64,000 nt of DNA from Isachenkonia alkalipeptolytica (GCF_009910325.1 NZ_SUMG01000005.1:1-64000), one strand, 5' to 3'. Shown: positions 26,581 through 36,269, numbered from the stretch's first letter. Translations and numbers: made by a program. The notes: generated from the sequence alone by a model not told the origin.

Positions 26581-27165
26581 ATGGAGACGAAAAATATTAT
26601 GCTAGGCGGTGTCGGAGGGCAAGGCCTCGTACTAACCACGGATGTCATCTGCAAGGCTGCATTAAAGGCCGGATATGATGTAAAAAGCAATGACGTTATC
26701 GGCCTGGCCCAGCGTGGGGGAATGGTTTGGGGCTCTGTTCGAATCGGTAAAAAAGTGCACTCCCCCAATATTCCAGTGGGAAAAACGGACATTTTATTAG
26801 GATTAGAACCCCTGGAAGGACAACGTTGGGAGCATCTTCTAAATGAAAATACCAAAGTGATCGTCAATACGAAGGAAATCTATCCTACCCCTAGCCTGTT
26901 AGAGAAGGTGGCCTATCCCAGTGAGGAAATCAGCGAATTTTTTCAACGCTACGAGCACTATCTTTCCGACTTTAGCGCTGATGCCGGAAAATTAGGGAAT
27001 CGCAAGGCCGCCAATACGGTTCTCCTTGGGGTAATGGCCCAATTTTTACCGATTCCCGTGGACATCTGGAAAGAAACCCTTCGGGAAAATGTTCCGGAAA
27101 AAGCCATCGAGGTCAACATGAAAGCCTTTGATTACGGATACGAAAACTTCAAACCAAAGTCCTAA
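26581..27165 (+). CDS. iorB: Indolepyruvate:ferredoxin oxidoreductase beta subunit
   Basis: This 194-residue protein is the gamma-type (pyruvate ferredoxin oxidoreductase catalytic) domain subunit, recognised by GGVGGQGLVLTTDVI and SNDVIGLAQRGGMVWG. It pairs with IorA and lies 44 bases behind it with a strong AAGGAGGG site. Together they form an aromatic amino-acid fermentation step. Confidence 0.95.
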   Translation: METKNIMLGGVGGQGLVLTTDVICKAALKAGYDVKSNDVIGLAQRGGMVWGSVRIGKKVHSPNIPVGKTDILLGLEPLEGQRWEHLLNENTKVIVNTKEIYPTPSLLEKVAYPSEEISEFFQRYEHYLSDFSADAGKLGNRKAANTVLLGVMAQFLPIPVDIWKETLRENVPEKAIEVNMKAFDYGYENFKPKS

Positions 27166-27217
27166 CAATCGAAACCCCTTATAAGGGTTACAATTTCATA
27201 AACACAACCTCCTATGA

Positions 27218-27246
27218 TTGACATTTCTGAAATTTTCTATTACACT
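27218..27246 (+). promoter_or_regulatory. Promoter of the first SurA-N lipoprotein
   Basis: A perfect -35 TTGACA (27218-27223) with a 17-base spacer precedes a -10 TACACT (27241-27246), 34 bases before the TTG start codon. Confidence 0.65.
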
Positions 27247-27279
27247 GTAAAATAATATATCTTAGGAGGTTGTTTTATT

Positions 27280-28020
27280 TTGAAAAAAAGCATATTATGG
27301 CTATTGCCAATTTTGTTTATTGCCTTACTCAGCTTTAGTGGCTGCGAAGACGAAATGGAAACCGGAAGTGAGGATAACCCGGTTGATGAACAGGAAAACG
27401 GCATCGACCCGGATTATGACACAGAAAAGGTTTTGGTAAGAGTAAATGGTGATGAGATTACCCAGGGAGATTTTGATACCTACATTCTTCAATTAAAGCA
27501 CCAATACGAGGAACAACAGGGCCTTGACCTGGACGACCCCCAACACGGTGATATTGCCGAGGAGCTGAAGATCCGGGCAATGAACGACCTGATTGAACAA
27601 CGAGCCCTGGTACAACGCTCCGAGGAGCTGGACCTAACCGTTCCCTCTTCTTTTGTAGATCAACAGATTCAGGGAATCATCCAGCAACAGGGCAGTGAAG
27701 AGGAATTTGAATCCTTTCTGGAAAACCGGGAGCTTACCCGGGAGGATTTGGAAGTTCTCATTGAAGAGGATCAATTAATAACCGCAGTCTATGAGCAGGA
27801 GTTGGATTTAAATAACATCAGCTATGACGAAGAGGAACTCGACGCCCTTTACGATCGCTTCGTCAAGCAACGGGAAGACATGGGCCGTGAGCCCGAGTCC
27901 TTCGAAGAGGTTGAGGATGAACTGGCCCAGTCCCTTATTCAGCGCCGCCGCCAGGAAGTACAACGGAATTACGTCGAGAACTTAATCGATAACAGTGACA
28001 TAGAATATTTTTTCAATTAG
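27280..28020 (+). CDS. SurA N-terminal domain lipoprotein (first of two)
   Basis: The protein has 246 residues. It starts at TTG 27280, nine bases after TAGGAGGT. A signal with lipobox FSGC is followed by an acidic spacer and a SurA_N-type chaperone fold (VLVRVNGDEITQGDFDTYIL, RAMNDLIEQRALVQRSEELDL). It lacks the parvulin PPIase core, so it should be a membrane-anchored chaperone without isomerase activity, acting on exported proteins. The next gene is a paralogue. It has its own promoter and terminator. Confidence 0.85.
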   Translation: MKKSILWLLPILFIALLSFSGCEDEMETGSEDNPVDEQENGIDPDYDTEKVLVRVNGDEITQGDFDTYILQLKHQYEEQQGLDLDDPQHGDIAEELKIRAMNDLIEQRALVQRSEELDLTVPSSFVDQQIQGIIQQQGSEEEFESFLENRELTREDLEVLIEEDQLITAVYEQELDLNNISYDEEELDALYDRFVKQREDMGREPESFEEVEDELAQSLIQRRRQEVQRNYVENLIDNSDIEYFFN

Positions 28021-28030
28021 ACCTGACTAG

Positions 28031-28070
28031 CCCTTTAAAGACATTTTCATACGTCTTTAAAGGGTTTTTT
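28031..28070 (+). terminator. Terminator between the two SurA-N lipoprotein genes
   Basis: A 12-bp stem CCCTTTAAAGAC/GTCTTTAAAGGG with a 10-base loop is followed by TTTTTT. Confidence 0.92.
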
Positions 28071-28096
28071 GCGGTTGGGACTTTTTCCCGTGAGAA

Positions 28097-28125
28097 TTGA
28101 CTTTTGTCACATTCTGTACTAAACT
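28097..28125 (+). promoter_or_regulatory. Promoter of the second SurA-N lipoprotein
   Basis: TTGACT (28097-28102), a 17-base spacer and TAAACT (28120-28125) match the sigma-A pattern with the same spacing as the upstream copy's promoter. Confidence 0.6.
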
Positions 28126-28182
28126 ATTAACGTATGAAATTTTGTCTATTCGATCGATGATAATAATATAGGAGGTTTTATT

Positions 28183-28956
28183 TTGACAAAAAAGAGAATT
28201 ATGCTTTTCGGTATCGCGGTTTTAAGCATCTTTTTACTGACTGCATGTGGTAATGGCGACGATAACGGTGATAACGGAACCGCAGAAGAAAACGGATCCC
28301 AGGAAGAAGCCCCCGGGGATATGGAGGGACCGGAGGCCTTGGATCTCGAAGATTTCGATGCCGATGAAGCCCTATTGGTCATCAACGGTGAAGAAATCAC
28401 CCGGGAAGAATTTGAGGCCCAGTTTGAAAGAACGAAACAAATGGTGGCACAGCAATATGGTATTGATCTGGATGCTGATGAAAATGCCATGCTCCTTCCG
28501 GAACTGCAACATCAAACCATTGAAAACATAATCGGTCAACGGGTGCTCACCCAGGAAGCGGAGAACCAGGGAATGGAAGTAACCGATGAGGAAATTGATG
28601 AAAACATCGGCATGCTCGTTCAACAATTCGGCGGGGAAGAGGGTTTTCAGGAAGCTCTTGAAGCGGACAACCTAACGGAAGAGGATCTTGAGCAAATGGT
28701 TTATGAAGAACTCTTGATTTCCCAGCTGTTTGAAACCGAACTGAACTTCGACGACATTGAAGTTACCGATGAAGAAATTGAAGCCTTCTATGCCCAGTAT
28801 GAAATGGCTCAGGAGCAGCAAGGAGAAGAAGTTCTCCCACTAGAAGAAATCGAAGAGCAACTCATCGCCCAGTTGCAACAGCAAAAAGCTCAGGAACAAC
28901 AACAGGCCTATGTGGCTGAATTAATGGATGAAAGCGACATTGAGCGGCTGTACTAA
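28183..28956 (+). CDS. SurA N-terminal domain lipoprotein (second of two)
   Basis: The protein has 257 residues. It starts at TTG 28183 behind ATAGGAGG, as the first copy does. A lipobox (LTAC) and acidic spacer precede a SurA_N domain (LLVINGEEITREEFEAQFER, QTIENIIGQRVLTQEAENQGM) and an acidic helical C-terminus rich in Gln. There is no PPIase domain. Similarity to the first copy is clear in the SurA core but low in the spacer, so this is an old duplication. It probably helps fold exported proteins. Confidence 0.85.
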   Translation: MTKKRIMLFGIAVLSIFLLTACGNGDDNGDNGTAEENGSQEEAPGDMEGPEALDLEDFDADEALLVINGEEITREEFEAQFERTKQMVAQQYGIDLDADENAMLLPELQHQTIENIIGQRVLTQEAENQGMEVTDEEIDENIGMLVQQFGGEEGFQEALEADNLTEEDLEQMVYEELLISQLFETELNFDDIEVTDEEIEAFYAQYEMAQEQQGEEVLPLEEIEEQLIAQLQQQKAQEQQQAYVAELMDESDIERLY

Positions 28957-29012
28957 ACACCCTCGCCACAGCACCGACTGCACATCCATAAAATAGCTAC
29001 GGCTTACCAATA

Positions 29013-29069
29013 AAACCCGCCCCATGTTACTTTTGTCTCTTCGACAGAAATATCATGGGAAGGGGTTTT
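29013..29069. terminator. Bidirectional terminator between convergent genes
   Basis: AAAACCC-GC-CCCATG (29013-29025) can pair with CATGGG-A-AGGGGTTTT (29054-29068), and T-rich tracts follow on both sides. It serves the second lipoprotein gene and phoR. Confidence 0.7.
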
Positions 29070-29073
29070 CTTT

Positions 29074-30834
29074 TTACTGCCCTTTATCCGAAGGAAAATT
29101 CGCTGTAAATTCTGTCCCTTCCCCTTCTTTACTTTTTACCTCAATATGACCGTTTAACGACCTTACCGCGTGCTTTACGATGGCAAGCCCCAGGCCGGTT
29201 CCCCCAACCTTACGGGAGCGGCCCTTATCCACCCGGTAAAAACGTTCGAAAATCCTATCTACATCCGCTTTTGGAATACCCAGTCCGTTATCTTTAACCC
29301 TTAGATAAACTCTGCCCTTTTGTGTATAAGCTTTAAGCTCAATTTCCCCGGATTCCGGGGTGTATTTCACCCCGTTATCCAAGAGATTTATCAGCATCTG
29401 CTTAAACCAATCATCCTTGCCTTGGATCTTCGGAAGATCCTCTTCCACCTCCACAGAAATTTGAATATTTTTTGCTGTTGCAATGGGCCGGATGATATCC
29501 AGAGAACTTTCAATTGCGGTTTGTACATCTATGGATGCTTCTTTATCGGACTTACCATGGCTTTCAATTTCAGCTAAGGTAAGAATATCGTTGATCAACC
29601 GGGTCAGTCTTTCCGCTTCGATTTCAATGATTCCTAAGAACCGCTGTCGTTGTTCTTCTTCTTCCACCTCACCGCTTTTCAAGGTTTCCACAAACCCTTT
29701 TATGGAGGTCAAGGGGGTTTTCAGTTCATGGGATACATTGGCCACAAAGTCGGAACGCATGGTTTCCAGCTTTTTCATCTCTGTGAGATCCTCAATGGAG
29801 GCGACGATTCCCAGGCTCCGATTAGGATCCTTAGGCACCCGGATCAGACTGGTATTCACTTTTAAATGCCGTTTGCTCGGATACTTTAACTCCCATTCCA
29901 TTTGGGTTTCCCGGTTCTGATCAAAAATCTCCTCTACCCGCTCTTCTAAGGTATGATCCCGAACCACTTCCAAAATATGCTTTCCATATACCGCTTCTCC
30001 TTTGGTCTCAAACAGCGTCTCCGCCGCCGGGTTAAAGAGGATGATCTCTTTCTTGGGATTTACCGCAATTATGGGATTGGTAATACTGGTAAGTAGCGCC
30101 TGGAGTTTAACGTTTTGATCCTCCATTTCTTCAAAGGAATGCTTCAGTTGTACCCGCATTTCATTAAAGGTCTCGGAAAGTTCTCCCAGCTCATCATTAC
30201 TGCTTACCTCCAATGACCGGTTTAAGTTTCCTTTGGCAATTTCCCGGGAGGTTTCCTTCAACTTTTTCACCGGCTCGAGAAATTTATTAATAAAACGATA
30301 GCCTAAAATCGAAGCCAGTATTACCCCGGCACCGATGGATATGAGTACATAAGTAAGCATCTGTTGGTTGATTGCCTGAATTTCCGAAAGGGATAGAGAC
30401 AGTCGAACCACTTGTATGCTCCCGTCGCTCAAATATCTGGGGATTGCCACGTAGAGCAACTCTTCATTCACGGATTCGCTAACCCGAACAGAACGACCAA
30501 CCTGCCCCTGTAGAGATTCCTGTATCTCCTCCCGGTTTAAATGGTTTTCGAACCCATCTTCCCCCATGGCCGTATCCGCCAACACCCGGCCATTTTCATT
30601 CACAATGGTTATTCTTGCATCCAACACCTCGCCGATGGACAGCACTCTTCTTTGTAGCGTCTCTTCATCTACCTCCTCCAGAAGAAATCCTTCCACCAGC
30701 TTTGCATTATCCAACAGACGATTTTCCACCTCTTCAATATACCGGCTTCGAATAAAACTCATGGGTAACAGTCCCGCAAGAAGGGTTCCCGTTAATAAAA
30801 CTACCAGCAAGAGTAGGGTCAGTTTTTTCTTCAT
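29074..30834 (-). CDS. phoR: PhoR-type sensor histidine kinase
   Basis: The protein has 586 residues from ATG 30834, which overlaps the phoB stop in an ATGA junction; longer in-frame starts would run back into phoB. Two membrane helices (about 5-25 and 155-180) flank an extracellular sensor domain. HAMP, a PAS domain (LLTSITNPIIAVNPKKEII), HisKA with His in VANVSHELKTPL near 365, and HATPase motifs (LLDNGVKYTP, DNGLGIP, GTGLGLAIV) follow. It should phosphorylate PhoB during phosphate shortage, with PhoU and Pst giving the signal. Confidence 0.93.
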   Translation of the reverse strand: MKKKLTLLLLVVLLTGTLLAGLLPMSFIRSRYIEEVENRLLDNAKLVEGFLLEEVDEETLQRRVLSIGEVLDARITIVNENGRVLADTAMGEDGFENHLNREEIQESLQGQVGRSVRVSESVNEELLYVAIPRYLSDGSIQVVRLSLSLSEIQAINQQMLTYVLISIGAGVILASILGYRFINKFLEPVKKLKETSREIAKGNLNRSLEVSSNDELGELSETFNEMRVQLKHSFEEMEDQNVKLQALLTSITNPIIAVNPKKEIILFNPAAETLFETKGEAVYGKHILEVVRDHTLEERVEEIFDQNRETQMEWELKYPSKRHLKVNTSLIRVPKDPNRSLGIVASIEDLTEMKKLETMRSDFVANVSHELKTPLTSIKGFVETLKSGEVEEEEQRQRFLGIIEIEAERLTRLINDILTLAEIESHGKSDKEASIDVQTAIESSLDIIRPIATAKNIQISVEVEEDLPKIQGKDDWFKQMLINLLDNGVKYTPESGEIELKAYTQKGRVYLRVKDNGLGIPKADVDRIFERFYRVDKGRSRKVGGTGLGLAIVKHAVRSLNGHIEVKSKEGEGTEFTANFPSDKGQ

Positions 30835-31535
30835 GCCCTTCCCCCTTCTTCCCGAAGCATTTGATATCCGATCCCTCGTTTTGTTAAAATATAGGGATGT
30901 GCCTCCTCCTCCCCGATTTTCATACGGAGGTGCCGAATATGAACGTCTACGGTCCGACTCTCTCCAAAATACTCGTAGCCCCATATTTTATCCAACAAGA
31001 AATTTCTGGATAAGACTTTTCCCTGATGCTCCATCAACAACTTTAACAGATCGAATTCCTTAGCGGTCAGCGGAAGGACCTCTCCGTTTTTACGAACCTC
31101 CCGGCTCTCAAGATCCAGGGTCAGATCCCGGATATGATACTGATTTTTCCCGTCCCCTTTATGATCGCCGCTTCGGCGAAGTACGGCCTTGATCCTAGCT
31201 TGCAGTTCCCGGACGTTAAAGGGCTTGGGCAAATAGTCGTCGGCTCCGACCTCCAGGCCCAGGATTCGATCAGAGTCTTCGCTTTTTGCGGTGAGCATAA
31301 TAATGGGAAGATGCATCAGCTCTTCTTGATTCCGGATCTTATTGCATACCTGAATACCGTCCATTCCAGGAAGCATCAAATCCAGAATCATCAAGTCCAC
31401 CTTTTCCCTGTTTAATCTTTCAAGGGCTTCTTCTCCGCTCCCCGCAGTGATTACCTTATACTCCTTTTCCAAATTAAAGGAAATCAGCTCCAGAATATGA
31501 TCTTCATCATCAACAATCAGTATCCTCTTTGCCAT
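30831..31535 (-). CDS. phoB: PhoB/PhoP-type response regulator
   Basis: The protein has 234 residues. The receiver domain carries DDED near 9-12, phospho-Asp52 (LDLMLPG) and Lys near 101. An OmpR/PhoB winged helix with KEFDLLKLLMEHQGKVLSRNFLLDKIWGY and RTVDVHIRHLRMKI follows. It binds Pho boxes such as the one before pstS. It is coupled to phoR by a 4-base overlap. A terminator-like hairpin and a separate promoter-like box lie upstream. Confidence 0.94.
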   Translation of the reverse strand: MAKRILIVDDEDHILELISFNLEKEYKVITAGSGEEALERLNREKVDLMILDLMLPGMDGIQVCNKIRNQEELMHLPIIMLTAKSEDSDRILGLEVGADDYLPKPFNVRELQARIKAVLRRSGDHKGDGKNQYHIRDLTLDLESREVRKNGEVLPLTAKEFDLLKLLMEHQGKVLSRNFLLDKIWGYEYFGESRTVDVHIRHLRMKIGEEEAHPYILTKRGIGYQMLREEGGRA

Positions 31536-31560
31536 AACCGGCCTTCCTCCTTTGTAAAAA

Positions 31561-31582
31561 AAGCCGGGCCTTTGCCCAGCTT
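31561..31582 (-). terminator. Terminator-like hairpin between phoU and phoB
   Basis: AAGCCGGGC and GCCCAGCTT pair with one mismatch around a 4-base loop; on the minus strand a run of seven T follows. A -10-like TATAAT (31615-31620, minus strand) lies just upstream of it, so it may act as an attenuator for phoBR. Confidence 0.65.
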
Positions 31583-31660
31583 TATTGTAGTTTTTTCTGA
31601 TACCTTTTATGGCTATTATACCATTTTACGGCTTCCTCTGTTCAATATCTTCCGTTGTTT

Positions 31661-32320
31661 CTAATTAATCTTCATCCGTTCCCCTGTGACCATGTAAATA
31701 ATCCGCTCGCCGATATTTGTTGCATGGTCTGCGGTACGCTCTAAATACCTTCCGATAAACAATAGCTGGGTGGCCTGTTTAATTATATCGGGGTTCTCCA
31801 ACATCATCTCAATAAGTTCTAAATAAATGGCTTCATAAAGATCGTCCACCTGGTCATCATAGTGATCCAGCTCCTTGGCCAAGTCGATATCCTCATGCAT
31901 AAAAGCGTCCAGGGATTTATTGACCATATCCTCGGTGAGCCGGGCCATTTTGGGAATATCAATCAGGGCCTTGATCAGTTTATCCTCTCCGATTTCCAGG
32001 GTAACCTTGGCAATATTCACTGCATGGTCCCCCATCCGCTCAAGGTCCGTGATGATTTTTAAAATCGTGCCGATGGTTCGAAGATCTCGGGCAATGGGCT
32101 GCTGCAGGGCAATTAAGTTCATACACTGATGCTCGATTTCCAGTTCTAAGGCATCAATGTCATCGTCCAGCTCAAACACGGACCTTGCCCGATTCAAATC
32201 CTGTTTCGCCAAGGATTGTACCGATACCTCAATGATATTTTGCACCATGGATCCCATCTTTAACAGTTTTATATTTAATGATTTTAATTCCTCTTGAAAT
32301 TGGCTTCGCAATTTATCCAC
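31661..32320 (-). CDS. phoU: Phosphate signalling protein PhoU
   Basis: This 219-residue protein consists of two tandem three-helix PhoU domains, each with the metal-binding type motif (ERMGDHAVNIAKV and ERTADHATNIGERI). PhoU bridges the Pst transporter and PhoR and keeps the Pho response off when phosphate is ample. It follows pstB by about 115 bases in the same orientation. Confidence 0.95.
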   Translation of the reverse strand: MDKLRSQFQEELKSLNIKLLKMGSMVQNIIEVSVQSLAKQDLNRARSVFELDDDIDALELEIEHQCMNLIALQQPIARDLRTIGTILKIITDLERMGDHAVNIAKVTLEIGEDKLIKALIDIPKMARLTEDMVNKSLDAFMHEDIDLAKELDHYDDQVDDLYEAIYLELIEMMLENPDIIKQATQLLFIGRYLERTADHATNIGERIIYMVTGERMKIN

Positions 32321-32435
32321 CTCTTTTATAAAATTTATAACACTTTTATACCCTAATCCTTCTGCCCCTACCGGATATTCATAGGTTCTTTCCCTGGTTA
32401 CCCCTATTTCAAATTTCTTGCATCTTTCATTTTTT

Positions 32436-33209
32436 TTAACCGAATCGTCCCGTTACATAATCCTCGGTTCGTTGATCCTCGGGGGTGGTAAAGATTTTAT
32501 TCGTATCCCCCTGTTCAATCAGCTCTCCCATTAAGAAGAAGCTGGTTTTATCGGATATCCGTGCGGCCTGGTGCATGGAATGGGTTACAATCACAATAGT
32601 ATAGTCTTTTTTTAATTGGGTAATCAACTCTTCAATCCGATTGGTGGCAATGGGATCCAGGGCGGAGGTGGGCTCGTCCATTAACAATACCTGGGGTTTC
32701 ATGGCCAGAGCCCGGGCAATGCATAATCGTTGCTGTTGCCCTCCGGAAAGCCCCAGAGCGGATTTATGAAGACGGTCCTTCACCTCTTCCCATAGGGCTG
32801 CTTCCTTTAAGCTTTCCTCCACAATTTGATCCAAATCTTTTCTATTTTTCACACCGCTTCTCTTAGGACCGTAGGCCACATTTTCGTAAATGGATTTGGG
32901 AAAAGGATTGGGTTTTTGAAACACCATACCGATTTTTCTCCGGAGGGCCACCACGTCCAAGTCCGGATCATAAATTTGTCTTCCCTCAAAGGTTACCTCT
33001 CCTTTGGTGGTTACGCCGCTGATCAAATCATTCATTCGATTAAGAGTTCGAAGAAAGGTGGACTTTCCGCAACCGGAGGGACCGATTAAGGCACTGACCC
33101 TGTTTTTTTCAATTCCGGTGTCAATATTTTTCAGGGCTTGAAAATCTCCGTAATACAGATTTAAATCTTTCACCTCGATAATGGCATTCGAATTTCTTAC
33201 ATCCGACAT
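32436..33209 (-). CDS. pstB: Phosphate ABC transporter ATP-binding protein
   Basis: The protein has 257 residues with Walker [14 protein letters not shown], signature [15 protein letters not shown], Walker [14 protein letters not shown] and switch His in [11 protein letters not shown]. The long loop with [15 protein letters not shown] and high overall match make PstB certain. It follows pstA by 20 bases and powers phosphate import. Confidence 0.96.
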   Translation of the reverse strand: MSDVRNSNAIIEVKDLNLYYGDFQALKNIDTGIEKNRVSALIGPSGCGKSTFLRTLNRMNDLISGVTTKGEVTFEGRQIYDPDLDVVALRRKIGMVFQKPNPFPKSIYENVAYGPKRSGVKNRKDLDQIVEESLKEAALWEEVKDRLHKSALGLSGGQQQRLCIARALAMKPQVLLMDEPTSALDPIATNRIEELITQLKKDYTIVIVTHSMHQAARISDKTSFFLMGELIEQGDTNKIFTTPEDQRTEDYVTGRFG

Positions 33210-33229
33210 ATTAACTCCTCCTTTGAAAT

Positions 33230-34117
33230 CTATTCCATATGATTCATTTGTTTAAATTTTAATCGTATGACAGTGGCGATAGCGAAAAACACGCCCACCA
33301 CACCCAGTAACACCAAGGCGGTTCCGTATTTTATGGATTCCGGCATACCCGGAACCTGGGTGGATACAATATACAGATGATAGGGAAGGGCCATGGCCTG
33401 GTCAAAAATAGAACCGGGCAGTCTCGGAATGAAAAACGCCGCTACTGTAAGGAGTATGGGGGCGGTTTCCCCGGCGGCTCTTCCGATTCCCAGTACGCTT
33501 CCTGTCATAATCCCGGGAATAGCCTGGGGCAATACCACCCGGGCAATGGTTTCCCACTTCGAGGCCCCCAGGGCTAAGGAAGCTTCCCGGTAACTGTCGG
33601 GTACGCTTTTAATCGCCTCTTCCGATGTGGTGATGATGATCGGTAAGATCAAACAGGCCAAGGTTAAGGAACCGGCTAAAATAGAGGATCCGAACCCGAG
33701 AAAGAACACAAAGAGGCCGAGGCCGAACAGGCCGTACACCACGGAGGGCACCCCCGCCAGATTTAACACCGCAATTCGAATAATTCTTGTGAGTCTTCCC
33801 TGTTTTGCGTATTCCGTAAGATAGATGGCGGCGCCCACTCCCAGGGGCAATGAAAAAACAATAGTCCCCGTTACAAGATAGAGGGTTCCCACAATCGCAG
33901 GGAAAATCCCTCCTTCCGTCATCCCCATAGAAGGCATCTCCGTTAAAAAACTCCAGTTCACGGTACCAATTCCCTTTACAACGATAAATCCGATGATTAG
34001 CAAGGTGGGAATAACGACGGCCAACATACAAAGGGTAAACAGACCGAACATCAGCTTTTCTCGGATCTTTTTTTGCCGATCCCCTTTCATTTCCATATCT
34101 TTAACCCTATTTTCCAT
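33230..34117 (-). CDS. pstA: Phosphate ABC transporter permease PstA
   Basis: This 295-residue, six-helix permease carries the EAA-like loop [29 protein letters not shown]. It forms the channel with PstC. Its start directly abuts the pstC stop, so the pair is coupled. The [14 protein letters not shown] segment is typical of PstA. Confidence 0.95.
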   Translation of the reverse strand: MENRVKDMEMKGDRQKKIREKLMFGLFTLCMLAVVIPTLLIIGFIVVKGIGTVNWSFLTEMPSMGMTEGGIFPAIVGTLYLVTGTIVFSLPLGVGAAIYLTEYAKQGRLTRIIRIAVLNLAGVPSVVYGLFGLGLFVFFLGFGSSILAGSLTLACLILPIIITTSEEAIKSVPDSYREASLALGASKWETIARVVLPQAIPGIMTGSVLGIGRAAGETAPILLTVAAFFIPRLPGSIFDQAMALPYHLYIVSTQVPGMPESIKYGTALVLLGVVGVFFAIATVIRLKFKQMNHME

Positions 34118-35104
34118 TTATTTTCCCTCCCTTTGAGCCCGGTGTAAAACCCACTCTGAAATGGTATTAATCACGCTGGTCATAATAAGAAGCACCACAC
34201 CGATGGCAAAGAGCGCATTATAATGGGTACCGTTTCGTACGGTGTCCCCCATTTCCGCGGCAATCGTCGCCGTTAAGGTCCTTCCTGATTCCAGATAGGT
34301 GGATGGAATCTGCACCGCATTACCCATGACCATCATTACCGCCATGGTTTCCCCGATGGCTCGTCCGACGCCCAGCATAACCGCTGCAATAATCCCTGAA
34401 GAGGCCGCGGGAAGGAGGACATTTTTAATGGTCTCCCACTTTGAGGCTCCCAGGGCCAGGGAGGCTTCCCGGTATTCTTTCGGCAAGGCCCTTATGGCGT
34501 CATCGGATACGCTGATAATTGTAGGCAGTGCCATTAAGGCGATTACAATGGATCCCGTAAGCACCGTAAATCCTGAAGATAAATTGAAACTGATTCGAAC
34601 CCAGTTCGATAGTACCACAATCCCTAAAAAACCCAGTACTACCGAGGGTATTGCGGATAAAAATTCTATAATCAGCTTAAACACCGTCTTGGTTTTGGGC
34701 GGTGCCACTTCCGCTATGAAAATGGCACTGCCAATTCCTATGGGGACGGAGATTAAGATTGCTCCCACCGTTACCATAAGGGACCCTGCAATCATGGGAA
34801 GGATCCCAAATCTTGGATTCGTGGCATTAGGATACCACTCTCTGCCAAAAAGAAACTGTCCCACACTAATATCATCAAACAAACGGATCCCTGTTTGAAT
34901 CAAAAACACAAAAATCAGTCCCATAATCAGAAGAGCGGTGACACCTAATACAAATATAATCTTTTCGATCAAAAACTCCCGAATTCGATTTTTATAACTT
35001 TTGGTTAAGTTCCAGGAGCTGTTTTCAAGTTTTTCCCGGGGATTGATCCCTTCTCCTCCCTGGGGCTTTACAATTGCCAGGATACTATCAAACATTGTTT
35101 TCAC
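34118..35104 (-). CDS. pstC: Phosphate ABC transporter permease PstC
   Basis: The protein has about 328 residues. GTG at 35104 is chosen because GAGGTG lies seven bases upstream; a GTG at 35119 has no site. A long cytoplasmic N-terminus of about 45 residues is followed by six helices and the permease loop [29 protein letters not shown], with GRAIGETMAVMMVMGN. Partner of PstA. It lies 175 bases after pstS, and the gap contains an imperfect hairpin. Confidence 0.95.
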   Translation of the reverse strand: MKTMFDSILAIVKPQGGEGINPREKLENSSWNLTKSYKNRIREFLIEKIIFVLGVTALLIMGLIFVFLIQTGIRLFDDISVGQFLFGREWYPNATNPRFGILPMIAGSLMVTVGAILISVPIGIGSAIFIAEVAPPKTKTVFKLIIEFLSAIPSVVLGFLGIVVLSNWVRISFNLSSGFTVLTGSIVIALMALPTIISVSDDAIRALPKEYREASLALGASKWETIKNVLLPAASSGIIAAVMLGVGRAIGETMAVMMVMGNAVQIPSTYLESGRTLTATIAAEMGDTVRNGTHYNALFAIGVVLLIMTSVINTISEWVLHRAQREGK

Positions 35105-35190
35105 TGAGTAACACCTCACATTTCAGTATTTCTTCCAATAAACTTTTTCAATCCCTCTCAACGATCCCCATCGTTTTTAAAATATATTTC

Positions 35191-35239
35191 CCCCCTGCCT
35201 CAGCCTTTACTTCTTTTCTTCAAGGCCTTTGGCAGAGGG
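35191..35239 (-). promoter_or_regulatory. Imperfect hairpin between pstS and pstC
   Basis: CCCCCTGCCTCAGCC (35191-35205) can pair with GGCCTTTGGCAGAGGG (35224-35239) with a few mismatches. It sits after the binding-protein gene, where partial termination or RNA protection would raise PstS over the membrane subunits. No strong T-run follows. Confidence 0.4.
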
Positions 35240-35278
35240 TTGATCATGAATTTTTAAATGTTTACTATTAATCCCGGA

Positions 35279-36211
35279 TTACTGTACCGGTACAAAGCCG
35301 ATGTCTTCCACAATTTGTTGTCCCTGTTCGCTCATGACAAAGTCCATAAACAGCTTTACCACGCCTTCCGGTTCTCCGTCGGTGTATAAAAACAAGGGTC
35401 TTGCCACGGGATAATCTCCTGCAATAACATTTTCCATACTGGGATAGGCTGCTTCTGCACTTTCTTCCCCTGCGATGGACACCCCTTTGATGCCGTCATC
35501 ATCAAGATAGGCCAGTCCAATATATCCGATGCCCTTTTCATCTTGAATAACCCCTTCAACAATGGCTTGGGTCGAGGGCATCAAATTGGCAAAAGAGGCA
35601 TAGTCTTCGTCTTCTAACACAAACTCTCTAAAAAACACATAGGTTCCGGAGTTGGACTCCCGAGAGTACAAAGTAATTTCAGCGTCTTCCCCTCCAAAAT
35701 CACTCCAGTTTCTTTTTTCTCCGGTGAAAATCGCTTTCAGATCCGCCATGGTCAGTTCCTCCACAGGGTTGTCGGGATGCACCGCAATGGCAATTCCGTC
35801 TCTTCCCGTTATGTGTTCCACCACTTCCACATCGTTATCCGACGCCTGATCAATTTCATCCTCCCGGATCGCTCTTGAAGAAAGGGCAATATCTATGGTT
35901 CCGTTGATCATCGCTGCAATTCCCGTCCCCGATCCCCCACCGGTTACGGACATACTGGCTTCCGAGTATTCATTCATAAATTCTTCCGCCCATCGCTGTC
36001 CCAAATTTACCATAGTGTCGGAACCTCTTGCTTCGATCATTCTTGAAAAATCCATATCGCTGTTTTCTTCATTGTCGCCGCTATCTTCGTTGTTTCCGTC
36101 TTCCACATGGTTTCCTCCGTTGTCCGATGCCTCTTCGTTCTCTTCTCCACATCCGAATAGTACTAAGGATCCGAATAAAATAAGTGCCAATACCAGAACT
36201 GCTTTTTTCAC
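35279..36211 (-). CDS. pstS: Phosphate-binding lipoprotein PstS
   Basis: The protein has 310 residues. The lipobox is VLFGCG (Cys21), followed by an acidic linker rich in Asp, Glu and Asn (to about residue 50). The PstS fold shows ARGSDTMVNL, SVTGGGSGTGIAAMINGTIDIALSSR and the phosphate-site segment YSRESNSGTYVFF. It captures phosphate outside the membrane. It is the first gene of the pst-pho block and is preceded by a Pho box. The strong acidity of the linker fits a salt-adapted or alkaliphilic cell. Confidence 0.95.
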   Translation of the reverse strand: MKKAVLVLALILFGSLVLFGCGEENEEASDNGGNHVEDGNNEDSGDNEENSDMDFSRMIEARGSDTMVNLGQRWAEEFMNEYSEASMSVTGGGSGTGIAAMINGTIDIALSSRAIREDEIDQASDNDVEVVEHITGRDGIAIAVHPDNPVEELTMADLKAIFTGEKRNWSDFGGEDAEITLYSRESNSGTYVFFREFVLEDEDYASFANLMPSTQAIVEGVIQDEKGIGYIGLAYLDDDGIKGVSIAGEESAEAAYPSMENVIAGDYPVARPLFLYTDGEPEGVVKLFMDFVMSEQGQQIVEDIGFVPVQ

Positions 36212-36269
36212 TGTGAATTCCTCCTTTGATTTTATCCTGCTTTAATGTTGTATTCTTGCTTACAAGCTT

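Noticed and set aside
30835-30984. N-terminal extension of PhoR to 30984
   Set aside because: It would overlap phoB by 150 bases and place an unconserved Arg/Gly-rich stretch before the membrane helix; the ATGA junction at 30834 is typical.
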